DNA of 26,063 bases. Origin: Didymodactylos carnosus. Taxonomy: Eukaryota > Rotifera > Eurotatoria > Philodinida > Philodinidae. Shown piece after piece: positions 10,939-21,508 of this stretch (positions within the stretch are counted from its first letter, which is position 1; every line of letters begins with the position of its first letter). The position numbers and the translations under genes were made by a program. The notes below the pieces were generated by a model, which was given only the letters and a program-made list of their open reading frames with translations, was not told the DNA's origin and searched no databases. The stretch is from assembly GCA_905250885.1 (NCBI GenBank), contig CAJNOQ010002129.1, forward strand, positions 1 through 26,063, written 5' to 3'.

Positions 10939-11661
10939 TATTTTTTTCTATTTATGTATCATGCGGTGCTGTCAATATATCATTAAGGCAATGTTGTTGG
11001 AATTGTTGTTTTTTCCATATTATGGTGATTAATATTTATTTATTTTATTGTATATAATATTTTCCGTTAAAACGACTTTTAGGTATTTTTTATAAAAAAA
11101 TTTGAGAGAACACATGTGATAAATCCTGTAACAAATAGAATGAATTATACATTGTATAAGGTATATTTACTAACAATAAGACTTGCACAAGAAAAGACCT
11201 ATAACTTTCTTCTTCGATTGTTATTTCTACTTTCAAAATTCTATAAATAAAAATAATAAAAAATAAAAGTACTTTAAATTATGTATCTCTAGCAGACATA
11301 ATTGAATAAATGCAACTTTTTAAATTTAAATATTTGCAAAATATAGATAAGAAGTAAGCTTTTTAGGAGTAATCATGTGAAGAATCAAAACATGTATGTT
11401 TTTTGGTGGATAAATCTTTCGATTAGATTAGCGCATTTTGTTTAGTAATCGCTGCTAGTTATTAATTAGTCATTTTTGCCACATCACACCGATCGGGAGT
11501 AAGTGAGTCTTACGCCATCTGAAAGAGGACATTTAGACGTCCTAAAATATGATGTGCTATTTTCTTCTTATCACTTTCAAAATGGACTTCAAACTTCAAA
11601 ATTATTGTCGGAAAAAATTCTAATTTTTTAAGTCTTCCGATGTTTGTTCAATTAAGACAGT
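10939..11661. other. 3' flank of the tau-like gene, no gene seen
   Basis: AT-rich non-coding DNA. Clustered AATAAA-type signals on the plus strand near 11244-11265 and 11305 could serve polyadenylation of the tau-like gene. A short inverted pair, AGGAC and GTCCT, lies near 11526-11541. Nothing else is recognised. Confidence 0.5.
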
Positions 11662-11669
11662 GTCTCAAA

Positions 11670-12330
11670 GAGTGTCCTGCGGGACAAACTTTTTCGTGTC
11701 CCGAATCCCGTTTATCTCGTTCCGAACTTTTTTGGCAAATCCTGTCCCGTCCCGTTTGTCCCGCTTCGACAGAAAATATTCAAGATGTCACTTCAGCCAA
11801 GTAAATTTATTATAGTTAACCTGGTATATCATTATCGGTGAAGGAAACATGTTGAAAGGAATGGAAAGATGAATAGCGAATCGAATTTAAGAATAAACAA
11901 ACAATGGAAAAAAATAGATAGAATAGAATTTTTTCGTTCTAGCTTTGCTTTATTCCATTGCCTATCTTTTTGTCTAGATAGTCTTTCAGAAATGTCTACA
12001 CTTTTGCCAAAGCAGAATCTGTCGAAGATATAGAACATTGTTAAAATACTCTAGTGAGATTTCTTTGTATATATTTATTGATCTTGATTAGAAAAAGAAT
12101 ATATGTTAGCCAATGAGAATATTGTTGACTAAGAGCAGCTATGACAAACAAGTTAACTATACTTCGGGACAATTTTTTGTCTGTGTTATCCCGAATCCCG
12201 TTTGTCCCGTCCCGAACTTTTTCGTACTGTCCCGATCCCGTTTGTCCCGTCACGAAAAATATTCGGGACAGTTCCACGGGACGGGACAAACGGGATTTTT
12301 CGAGATTCAGGACTGTCCCGCAGGACACTA
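11670..12330. mobile_element. hAT-type non-autonomous DNA transposon (MITE) with 8-bp target duplication
   Basis: The 661-bp element is bounded by terminal inverted repeats sharing AGTGTCCTGCGGGACA (16 bp) and flanked by a perfect 8-bp duplication, GTCTCAAA, at 11662-11669 and 12331-12338. An 8-bp duplication with short terminal repeats is characteristic of the hAT superfamily. Both ends carry subterminal arrays of a CCCGTTTGTCCCG-type motif, in direct and inverted copies, typical of sites bound by hAT transposases. The middle (about 11780-12155) is AT-rich. No transposase is encoded; small ORFs through the arrays are artefacts. Confidence 0.85.
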
Positions 12331-12338
12331 GTCTCAAA

Positions 12339-12670
12339 TCTTAGGATCATCTTCTATACATCATTTTGTAGTGAAATGAATGGGGAATGGTTCGGTAATA
12401 AGATGAACTTTGTGAAGTCGAAGGAAGAGGAGAAAAACTGAAACTGAAAACTACATCATTCTTTTTGGTACACCTGTTATTCAATTGAGCATTACTTACA
12501 TATAGATTATGTCAATTAGTTTTGTTATTTACATGATTGATTCACAGTACAATCAATACGTCATTGACAAATACAAATTCCAACAGCCCAACGATTGCCA
12601 TTCTGTAGAAATTAAACTCTAAAATTAAATGTAATCGTTTAAGAGAGTTATTATCTAATAAATCAGTTGA
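12339..12670. other. Spacer between the hAT-type MITE and the LINE fragment
   Basis: AT-rich DNA without recognisable genes. Bases from about 12540 may be a more decayed upstream part of the LINE remnant that begins clearly at 12673, but no conserved motif could be identified there. Confidence 0.4.
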
Positions 12671-12672
12671 TA

Positions 12673-13350
12673 ACACATTTATTCGCTGATGATTTAGCTG
12701 TGTTATGAGTAGGTCTTTAGAAAAGAAATTCTCACTTAATGTCATAGAATTAGAGGAGAGAGCAAAAATAATGCTAAAATCATTGGAAAAATTTGCCGAT
12801 GATAATATTCTTCCTGTAAAAATTTCTAAAACGAAAGCATTGTTGGTACATAATGTCATATCACAATCGTATCCTAAATTAGAATATAAACGAAAGAAAA
12901 TAGAATACGTTAAACGTATAAATACTTAGGTATTAGAGCAGACTAAAATAGTGTTTTCATTTCTTTCCCATCTTTCGTTCGTTCCGATCGTTCATGATGA
13001 TGATTTATTGCGAAAAGAAATGCTCGGGCCTGATGTCCTCTTGCACACGAATGAAACATGGGAAAGAAATGAAAACACTATTTCAATCTGCTCTATTAAT
13101 ATCATTACAAAAATGGGATGGGATAATTTCATAAACGAAAGAATAAAAAAGATAAGAAAAATTTATAAGGCGCTGAGAATAATGTTTTATATAATTCCAA
13201 AAAATGAAATACAATAAAGAAGAAAACTATTTCTTTCGTTTGTCCTACCGCATTTCACGTGGTTATTTACTATATGGTTCTTTTTTACAGATAAACAGAA
13301 CCAACAAATAGAACATGTGTATTGTAGCGGTTTAAGAATTGTGTATAAGT
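12673..13350 (+). pseudogene. Decayed non-LTR retrotransposon (LINE) reverse-transcriptase fragment
   Basis: The frame at 12673 reads THLFADDLAVL, containing the A/Y-x-DD reverse-transcriptase active-site motif (FADD at 12682-12693). A shifted frame from 12705 continues with SLEKKFSLN, then ISKTKALLVHNV and LEYKRKKIEYVK, a typical post-catalytic region. After an insertion (12936-13093) it resumes with ITKMGWDNFINER and, past a stop at about 13214, LFLSFVLPHFTWLF and EHVYCSGLRIVYKL. It carries at least two frameshifts and stops and lacks the endonuclease, most of the palm domain and the 3' end, so it is dead. Similarity stops abruptly near 13350. The LINE clade cannot be assigned by eye. Confidence 0.8.
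12936..13093. mobile_element. 158-bp MITE nested in the LINE fragment, 5-bp target duplication
   Basis: The ends begin GAGCAG and finish CTGCTC. The arms share ATAGTGTTTTCATTTCTTTC within about 36-45 bp of inverted repeat with few mismatches. TATTA flanks both sides (12931-12935 and 13094-13098). Removing the element and one TATTA joins KYLGI to NIITKMGW, the expected run of a LINE reverse transcriptase, which independently confirms the boundaries. There is no coding capacity. The superfamily is uncertain; the duplication could also be scored as shorter. Confidence 0.8.
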
Positions 13351-14632
13351 TAAGGGGCCCTCTCAGGAAAAAACATTTTTATCTTACATCCGATTTCGAT
13401 GGCGGTTTAAGTGACTAATGCTTACTGTCGTACGAGCTTATGCTAAAAATTTGAAATCGAAACGTTGAAGCGCTGCCGAGTTATTGCGTGACAAGGGGCA
13501 AAATGAGGCCCTTAGCAAAAGTGTTATAACTTTTTTGTTGGAAGGTGCAGAAAGCTGCGAGAGGCCTCAAATGAAAGTAGACACCTAAATCTAAAATTTA
13601 ATCCACGGCGATTTTTGAATTTCACTTCTGTTCATTCCCTACACATATTTTAAGTCAGACCTCTGAAAATAACCCTAATTCGGCGGAGTATTTGCCACTT
13701 ATCTCTGCACAGAAAACAAAAATCAAAAATCGTCGTGGATTAAAGTTTAGATAAATGTCTTAGCTTCAAAATAAAAAAAGAATGAAGGTTTTACGATGAA
13801 TCGTCTAGAAGTTATTACAACTTTACTGCGCCCAAACCGTATTCTAAGCAGTGGCGTCATCACTTCATTAATTATAGTTCAGCGCTTTTAGTAAAACTAG
13901 TATAACTCTGCAAGACAAAATCGTGATCAAAAACAACATCTTGATGAATCAAATGAAGCACACTCCTTTCAATAGACATGGACTGCCTTTTTGATTGCAA
14001 CTACCCCATCCAAGTCCTGGTAAATCTTCGTCTTTTCTATCCACTTTTGTGTATAAATTCTATATTCGACCATTACTAACTATGTGATTTTATATAGGTG
14101 TATCGAACTGATTTTGAAAGATTATATAAACAAAATATGTCTTCCTGTGCACCTCTTATGATTTTCTTAGGATTTTCTCAGGATTCAGAATTTTATTTGT
14201 GTATTTCTTATTGTTAACTTCGTTATAGAACAATAAATTTCAATTTTCAGAGTTATTATCTATAAATCATTTGAATCAAATTTTTCTTTCTTCGTACGTC
14301 GAACATTTTCGATTCATACGATGATCAGTTTTGATTATAATAGAACAAAGAGCCGTATAATAAAAGAAATCTTAAGTAGTTAGTTCATTCCTGTGAAATT
14401 TTGGATAAAAAATGCACTATAGTGGTACATTTCTTTTGCTACATTTCTAGAAAATTTCCTTAACATCGTACGCTCGGTTTCTGAGATATCGTTATAAATG
14501 TAACAGACATTCAAATCAACACTTAGATTGATTATCTAAGATTATCCTATGGCGTAGTCTTAAAATAAAAAGTTTCAACACGCCTCCTTATTCTAATATT
14601 TGATCAACGATGTAACTAAACCTCAATTTATA
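13351..14632. other. Non-coding spacer with a fold-back repeat
   Basis: No gene is supported. The first half (13351-13870) is less AT-rich than its surroundings and holds an imperfect inverted repeat, listed separately. The second half (about 13870-14632) is plain AT-rich sequence in which I see nothing. Confidence 0.5.
13579..13760. repeat. Imperfect inverted repeat (fold-back), arms about 43 bp
   Basis: Arm 13579-13622 is complementary to 13718-13760, sharing the core CGTGGATTAAA and the flanks TCAAAAATCG and TTTAGAT. The unpaired middle is about 95 bp. Weaker complementarity may continue outward (GTTATAACTTT near 13525 against AAGTTATTACAACTTT near 13810). This could be the core of a degraded MITE; no target duplication was found. 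Confidence 0.55.
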
Positions 14633-15153
14633 AAATGGTGGCAAAAATTTTCCGTACAGCCTAAATTTTTTTTCTTTTGATCATAAATCGGTAACAAAAA
14701 CAGCTTTTGGCAATCGGTTTGCACCAAAATATTATCCGCTCTCTCTAGTGTATTGGCAGATAAAACAAGTTAGAAATATTCACTGTTGCTCTTTGTAGGC
14801 CCACTAGGCTGAAAAGTAAACTTTTTCAGGTCAGCAAAAATTTTCCGTACAGTTTATAAAAATCTTTTTTTACAAGTACCGACAAAGTATGAAAACCACA
14901 TCAATCGATAGAAAAGAGCGCGAGTTACAATTTGGTAAAAAAATAATTCTGAAAGTTGTTTTTTTTAGGGTGAAAACGAGACTTTAAGCTTCAATTTGAC
15001 TTTTTCAATGAATCCGTGGAAACAAAACTCTGATTAAGCCATTCGAAACAGCGTCAACAACTAAGTAAGAAACACATAGTCTGGAAGTTAAATGGTAGAA
15101 TTTGTCAATTTTTTAAAAAATCTGGGCTGTACAGAAAATTTTTGCCGTCACTG
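14633..15153. mobile_element. Tc1/mariner-type MITE flanked by TA
   Basis: The right end finishes GCCGTCACTG followed by TA (15154-15155), the usual end of Tc1-family elements. The left end, preceded by TA (14631-14632), is eroded in its first eight bases but then matches in inverted orientation: GGCAAAAATTTTCCGTACAG at 14639-14658 against the complement of 15124-15145. A third copy, GCAAAAATTTTCCGTACAG, in direct orientation near 14834, suggests an internal or nested end. No transposase is seen; total length is 521 bp. Confidence 0.65.
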
Positions 15154-15155
15154 TA

Positions 15156-15747
15156 CTTCAATACTACTTGAGACTTTTTGTGATCCGGCTTCCAGATTTA
15201 CCTCATATTGTTTAGTATTGTTTCTAATGTAACTTATTCAGTGGTGGATTCAGATAAATACATACGATAGGTAAGGAAAGTATGAGGTACGTGCTCATGT
15301 TAGTTTTCTTTTCACTTTTATATTTATTTGTTCTGTTGTTTATTTCTGTTGTCTCTATCCTATGTTTTCTTTTGTCTTTTCGTTGCTAGCCGTTTTAGTT
15401 GGCTTGAGTCGCTGTTATTATAGGTCGGTCGATGACCTTTGGCAACTCTCGTTTTACGTGAATAAACCTATTTACTTTTTACTTAGTTATTGTGCTCGAG
15501 TTTGATCAGCCGTGTTAAGTTCTATTATTCATTAAAGTTGTCATCGATACGTATGTACCTTTTGTCACAATATTGTTTTTGGCGAATGCATTCGTTTCAT
15601 ACTATTTAACTATTTACACATTTATCAAGTAAACATTGCAGTTTTAAGGAATTAGTCTGTTATAATACACATTCTACACTCTACAATAATGTCTAATGCT
15701 CTCAGACGAGTTTTACATTCAATCAGTCAATCAGCTAAAATATTTTC
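15156..15747. other. Spacer without a supported gene
   Basis: Pyrimidine-rich DNA. A 43-codon ORF (15689-15820, starting MSNALRRVLHSI) runs into the inverted duplication but has no recognisable product and is probably not a gene. Nothing else is identified. Confidence 0.4.
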
Positions 15748-16405
15748 ATCATGTGCAGGCAAAATTATTGGGAAAACAGTTTATGTAGAAAAAGATGCCG
15801 CTTGTTACCGGTACCGCTAACGAGGGAATCTTTTCAAATGATAAAGCGTTTCTTGATCGAAATGTAGTGGGTTATGGGTTATCGACCATGCTGATTCCGA
15901 ATATGATCATGGAAGTTGCCCTTAGCCCTCTGAAGATTCAGTTTTATGGAAAACCAGTTTTTCAGAAACTAAATAATAATCCAAATCTTCTTTAATGAGA
16001 CAGGATTATAGCCCGCACATTTCTAATTAAAGTGAGACATCTCCTCGCTCTATACGATCTTTCTTTACAAAGTTAGAGAATTTACAAGAAAAGCCCTAAA
16101 TTAATTTCTTATTTCTGTAGCTTTCAGTTGACACTGAACATTTAGATGCCGGCTATAATGTACGGGCTATAATCCTGCCTCATTAAAGAGGATTTAAGTT
16201 ATTATTTAGAGTTTCTGAAAAACTGGTTTTCCATAAAACCGAAGCTTCCGAGAGCTAAGGGCAACTCCCATGATCATATTCGGAATCAGCATGGTCGATA
16301 ACCCATAACCCACTACATTCCGATCAAAAAACGTTTTATCACTTGAGAAGGTTCCCTCGTAAGTGAGCTTCTTTCAATTATTTTTAGGCACATGATGAGG
16401 CACAT
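15748..16405. repeat. Large imperfect inverted duplication, arms about 260-280 bp
   Basis: The left arm (about 15748-16025) and right arm (about 16150-16405) are near-identical reverse complements around a loop of about 125 bp. The longest shared blocks include AATGTAGTGGGTTATGGGTT, CCATGCTGATTCCGAATATG, TTATGGAAAACCAGTTTTTC and AGGATTATAGCCCG. The left arm has an extra segment of about 38 bp near 15775-15812. An open frame of 66 codons in the left arm (15795-15995) stays largely open in the right-arm copy, but most differences change residues, so protein coding is unlikely. No terminal duplication was found. The transcript would fold into a long hairpin. Confidence 0.8.
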
Positions 16406-16569
16406 GAGGTCTATTTCTCTTCTTTTTATTCGTTGTATTATCGCAAAATCGACTTTTTATACGCGGAACAGGATCTGTCCAAATTTTTTTTCTGAATAGC
16501 TTATTGAATGAATATACGGGCAGTAAAGTATCTCTTTATTCAAATCACTTTTCGCATTTTGGCGCGAAC

Positions 16570-16581
16570 AGTGGCGCCACT
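16570..16581. other. Perfect 12-bp palindrome AGTGGCGCCACT
   Basis: It sits in a short GC-rich island within AT-rich DNA about 230 bp upstream of the isochorismatase-like start, directly after TTTTGGCGCGAA (16557-16568), which resembles an E2F-type site. Either may be regulatory, or both may be relics of a mobile element. No function is established. Confidence 0.3.
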
Positions 16582-16624
16582 AGTAACACAGGTTTAACCC
16601 AGTGTTAACTCACGTAGTGCAGAT

Positions 16625-16735
16625 CGGTCAAAACTAGACATCCATAAGTTTTATCCATAAATCTCTACTATTTCCAAATTTCACATTGATAGTAGAGATT
16701 TATGAATAAAATTTATTGATGCCTAGTTTTGACCG
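16625..16735. mobile_element. Hairpin MITE upstream of the isochorismatase-like gene
   Basis: Arms 16625-16670 and 16690-16735 pair at 42 of 46 positions (outer end CGGTCAAAACTAG, inner end AAATCTCTACTA) around a 19-bp loop. The right arm ends 73 bp before the start codon at 16809, so it sits within or next to the promoter. A clean target duplication is not apparent. Confidence 0.7.
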
Positions 16736-16808
16736 CATAGATCAGATCTAATAGTCAATTTATATTTAATAAACTTTCGAACTTTTTGATACAGAATTTT
16801 GAAAAGAA

Positions 16809-17530
16809 ATGAGTACTGATCTTCACGGACAAGTGCCGGATGATGCCGATACAGTTTTACTATTAATTGATGTTATAAATGATATGGATTTTGAAGGAAA
16901 TGAGGAATTATTGAAACGAATTGAAGATGTTGGTAAAAAAATTCGTGAGTTAAAACGCGCAGCAAAAGCAGCTGGTATCCCCGCAGTGTATGTCAATGAT
17001 AATTTTAATCGATGGCGATCAAATTTTCATTCATTATTAGAACATTGTTTAAATGACAATGTGCCGGGAAAAATTTTGGCTGAATTGTTGAAACCGGAAA
17101 AAGAGGATTATTTTGTACTTAAACCGAAACAGTAAGAAAATAAGATAATCTATAACTCCCCGATGATTTCTCATCATCTCTTTTTAGTTCTGGTTTCTAC
17201 TGTACACCACTAGAAATTCTTCTCGATCATTTTCATGCAAAAAATGTAATATTAACTGGTTTTGCGGGTAATATTTGCGTATTATTCACGGCTAATGATG
17301 CTTACATGAGAGGTTACAACATAACTATTCCAAGTGATTGTGTTGATTCAAATACAACAGAAGAGAATGAAGCATCGTTAAATCAAATGAAAAAACTGTG
17401 TAAAGCAGATGTCAGAAAGTCAAGTGAAATCATCAAAGATATGATTAAACAAGAAAAACAACTCAAAACCGATCAGAACCAACCTCAAAAAATTGAGAAA
17501 AAAACTGCAGGTGACAAGAAGAAAACTTAA
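16809..17530 (+). CDS. Isochorismatase-family cysteine hydrolase, two exons
   Basis: Exons 16809-17131 and 17188-17530 join across a 56-nt GT-AG intron (17132-17187) to give 221 residues; the junction codon is CAT, giving LKPKHSGFYCTPLE, as the family expects. The isochorismatase-like fold hydrolyses amide or vinyl-ether bonds using a Cys-Asp-Lys triad. Here Asp21 (LLLIDVINDM), Lys105 (FVLKPKH) and Cys138 (GFAGNICVLF) are all present, so the enzyme should be active; its substrate cannot be told from sequence. No targeting peptide is seen, so it is probably cytosolic. The body resembles bacterial family members more than the usual animal ISOC1/ISOC2 proteins. The C-terminus (about residues 185-221) adds a Lys/Gln-rich tail ending AGDKKKT. 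A hairpin MITE sits just upstream. Confidence 0.88.
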
Positions 17531-18168
17531 AGAAAGAGGACAGATTGATGCAATTATACCAGCTTTTTCCAGTAACATATCGATAATCTAGCAATAATAT
17601 GTCTTAAACTAGTCATTTTTTTAATATGTTTTGTTTTCTCTTTTTCTTTTGTAAAAAAAATACACATTAGGTTAAATGATAGGTGAATTGGTATGCTGTG
17701 CTACTGGGACTTCTTAGAACCATAATAGCGGAAAGTATCTATGGCATTCAGAACCAATAGAGTATTGGATTGGAGGGTAATTTATGCTCTTCTCATAAAA
17801 CTTATGGGAGTAAAATAATTCATCATTTTCTTTGAGAGTTGTACATCTCTTATGTTTCCCTTGATATTAACATTAACTCTTTTTTTATCTTGAGACAGTA
17901 TAATTTATAGTAGAATAAATAATTTTCTTGGTTTCGAACAAATTGTACAATAAATAAATAAAATAAATAAATAAAAGACAAATAAAGTCTAAAAATAATT
18001 AATAATTATAAAAAGCTTCTTCAACTAGTGATACACATTAGTTGCTGATATTTTCTTTTCTAAAAGAAAGCGCAGACAGAATCACAGAAAAACTGTGGTG
18101 ACGTATACACACTAGGAGAAAAAAAACATCTGACGTTTTAAAATTGTTATTTGACATGAAAAAAAGAA
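17531..18168. other. Convergent intergenic region between the isochorismatase-like gene and MED12
   Basis: AT-rich 3' flank shared by two convergent genes. A run of overlapping AATAAA motifs at about 17950-17990 can polyadenylate the plus-strand gene. No gene or repeat is recognised. Confidence 0.55.
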
Positions 18169-19503
18169 TTAATTCGGAAAATTATTTGTCGTTCTATAAT
18201 ATTGTTGTGGAGCTTGCTGACTTTGCGCTACTTGCTGTTGCTAATGAAGAAAAACAAACAGGTCCATATACACACATTTTCTCACACTTAAGATTATCCA
18301 CTTACTTGAGAAATTTGAATACCACCCATTTGTGATTGCTGCATATTATTTGAATAAGATTGTTGACGTGCATATATTGCAGCTGAGGCAATATTCGTAG
18401 GAACTTGTTGTGATTGGACTGGATTTTGCCAAACTTGATTGCCGGTCATCATTTGATTACTCATTGATGAAACATTGCCATTTTGTTGCATTGTAACTCT
18501 ACCATACGAATTTTGTTCTTGTTGCATCATAGTGTTTGCATTATAACCTTGAGGTATCATACTAAATTAGAATTTGAAAACTTATATTCGATATTCAACA
18601 AAGTATACTCGCGTCTCCCTCATCTAGGTGGTCAGTACTCAGCCAATCATATGTTACAACATACACGACAAGCTGATTAGAGAAACTTAATAATCAGAAG
18701 TAATAATTACTTTGGTTGGTTAGAAACCATTTGTTGATTGATATATTGATTATTTGACATCTGTGGCGTTTGAGAGTACATTTTTGCATTATAGTTTCCT
18801 TGCATTATGTTACGTTCCGGCATTATCATTGAGTTCTGATATTGTCCACCTCCTACATAAATCAAACATGTAAATAAATTAAAATTTATGTCAATTTTTT
18901 TCTTTTCAGCAATTTACCCGCTGGCATTTGCATTTTTGGTGGTGTGCCATATGCTTCAGTAGTAAACATTGACGACTGTTCTAGTTTTCTTTTGGATATT
19001 TGTCTAGTTGTTGTTGGCATTAAAATTGGATTCATTTGTGGTTCATTCATTGTTGGTTGTGCATACGACGGACGACTAATGGCGATTCGAGTCGATGGTG
19101 TAATTGCTTTTGGAGGTATTATTGATTGCCCGTAGGTATTGTTCAGTGGAACCATATTTGGTTGTCCTTGTTGCATATTCATCACATTTTGTTGTTGGGT
19201 ATTGTACCAAGGATATGGCTCTTGTGAAGTACGATAACCACCACCTACACCAGGTGTTGGAGCCGGTGTATACGATGGATTTTGTGGAATGACAGATGGA
19301 GCACGCGTAGTGTTACGCGTTCGAGTATTTTTTCGTATTGACGTACCCGAAGCACCGCCACCGCGTCTTTTGTTTTCCGATGTTTGACGAACTTGCACTT
19401 GTTGTTGATGATGATGTGTCGGTGTTATATCGATCGCTTCTGGTTTGTTGTCAACAATTTCTAAATCACTTTCAGATACTTCGGGGGGAACATCAGGTGG
19501 ATT
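18169..19503 (-). other. MED12: MED12 Gln/Asn/Pro-rich C-terminal tail
   Basis: The last four exons encode about 350 residues rich in Gln, Asn, Met, Pro and Tyr (for example MIPQGYNANTMMQQEQ and QQQVAQSQQAPQQYY) and a basic patch, ENKRRGGGASG. It takes the place of the Gln-rich Opa-type C-terminus of animal MED12, which mediates activator contacts. The sequence is not alignable by eye; position and composition are the evidence. Confidence 0.7.
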
Positions 19504-21471
19504 CTAAAACAACGGTAATATTACATTGGCATCATTTCTGATAAAGAAAATAGACATGTTATTTACCTTAAAGTAGCCTAGTCCACGATCGAAACATGTA
19601 TGCTTATGTCTCAATAATAAACGATATTGTTCTTCGTAACGTAAACGTTTTCGTTCTGTTTTTCTCGCACAAAACCATGAATAACAAATGGCTGTATGTG
19701 TTTTGACACCTTCGATGGCTTCCCAACTGATTACTCTTTCCTAAAAGTAACAAGACAAAATGGTAAAAAGCAAATTAGATAGTGTTCCAATATACCTTTC
19801 GTGCCACTTGTAAACCATGTTTTTTCATTTCTTGATTCACTACACGATTGCTTACAGCATCAAATGGTTCAACAACATATATTTCAAATGACGTCTTTTG
19901 CAATGGTAAGAGTCGTTTTACCTACAATGAACATTAAAGAAATAAAAATATTGTATTGTTTTCTATCAAGTTATGTAACCTACTTCATCTAAAGCGTCTG
20001 ATGTTCTCTCACCAAGCTCTTTTCGTATTTTTCGAACTAAATTAATATAAATACGACTTGATTCAATTGATCCTTCGGCTGGAATTAAACTATGAATGAG
20101 AACTCCTAGCATATCTAAAACAGTGTTAAGTAATTTTTCATTATTTTTTGTATCAATAACACCAGATGCAATCAATTGAGATAATGCTGATATCCATTCA
20201 GTTGATGAATGTTGATTACGCTAGAAAATTTTAAGATAAAATTTGTTACAAAGGAAAAGATATGTCATAATATGAGGCTATCAGATGGCGCATAGATACA
20301 TACAATAATTGTTTCAAACATTCCACCAATTAAACTCAATCGAAGTTGTAATGATTCAAATATGATGGCTTTCATATTTGGATCATCTTGTACAATTGGA
20401 GCCTAGAATAAAAATAGAATTTGTTGTTTCATATATCATATGGTATATATATATAAGATAGAAAAATCATTTTCAATTTTGTTGAAAGAGCGCTATACAA
20501 CACAAGCACACACGCACAAATCAATAAGAAAATAAAAGTTTATTATTAGTTTTATTCCCACGAAGAAGTAGTTTTCCACATTCCATTGTCTACATCAGTT
20601 TTTATCATTATAGATAGATATTTCCATGCTAGAATAATTACAAGCAACTGTCAATAAATATAAATGTGAAATATATTAAGCGTGCAAACTTTATATATAT
20701 GTCTATGTGAGTATATGTGTCTAAGCTAGGTATATGTTTCATTGCCATAAAGCTCATTGAAACAAAGCATAAGCAAGTAGATAGGATTGTTGTTGTTTTT
20801 TTTATTTATCTAACGAGCATAATTATTTAAAATGGCTATGTATATCTATCTGTTTTACCAGATTATTAGAAAACATTTGCCAATCGGTTTTATGACAATT
20901 ACATCGGCAGTCGGAAAATACAGTACCAATTCTATTGGATGATGATTTTGTTGCCGATATACAATGTTCACATTCCTATAATAGTTTAGTGTTCTTTATC
21001 AGTTAGTAAAGCAGAAAATAAGACATATAATTGTTTTATCATTCTCATTTTGGAATATTTTTGTTAGAAGTGAAAGCATTCATTTTTCACATAGTGTATT
21101 ATATACACACTAACCTGTTTATATAATTGTTCTAATTGTCCACGTAATGAATCTAATAGACCAGCACGTTGAGAATCTTGATCTTGTAAACATGATAATA
21201 CCAATGATAAAAATGGTTGATGACTTAACAATGAAATACTTCTTAATACTTGATTTTCTTTATCAACTTTTGATTTTGTTGAATTTAACATTGAATTACC
21301 ATTTTCTAGTACACTACCTAAAACAATTATAAAAAAAAATCTTTCTGATATACTTGAGTAATACATACATACCAGCTAATTGTAAAATTTTTCCTTGAAC
21401 ATTATTTGGTAATCGTGAAATGAGTGGTGCTATTAACCAAATACCTTTCCGATCAAATAAAACAGTTGTAC

Positions 21472-21508
<37 letters not shown>

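Noticed and set aside
11832..12441. Several 65-100-codon ORFs on both strands across the CCCG-rich repeats
   Set aside because: They run through the terminal arrays of the hAT-type MITE; their sequence is the repeat read in different frames.
15795..15995. 66-codon ORF in the left arm of the inverted duplication
   Set aside because: Most differences between the two arms would change residues, the right-arm copy ends at a different stop, and no family is recognised.
16557..16600. GC-rich stretch TGGCGCGAACAG resembling a tRNA-Lys primer-binding site of an LTR retrotransposon
   Set aside because: The match is imperfect and I found no paired LTRs or gag/pol remnants on either side; it is left as a possible relic only.
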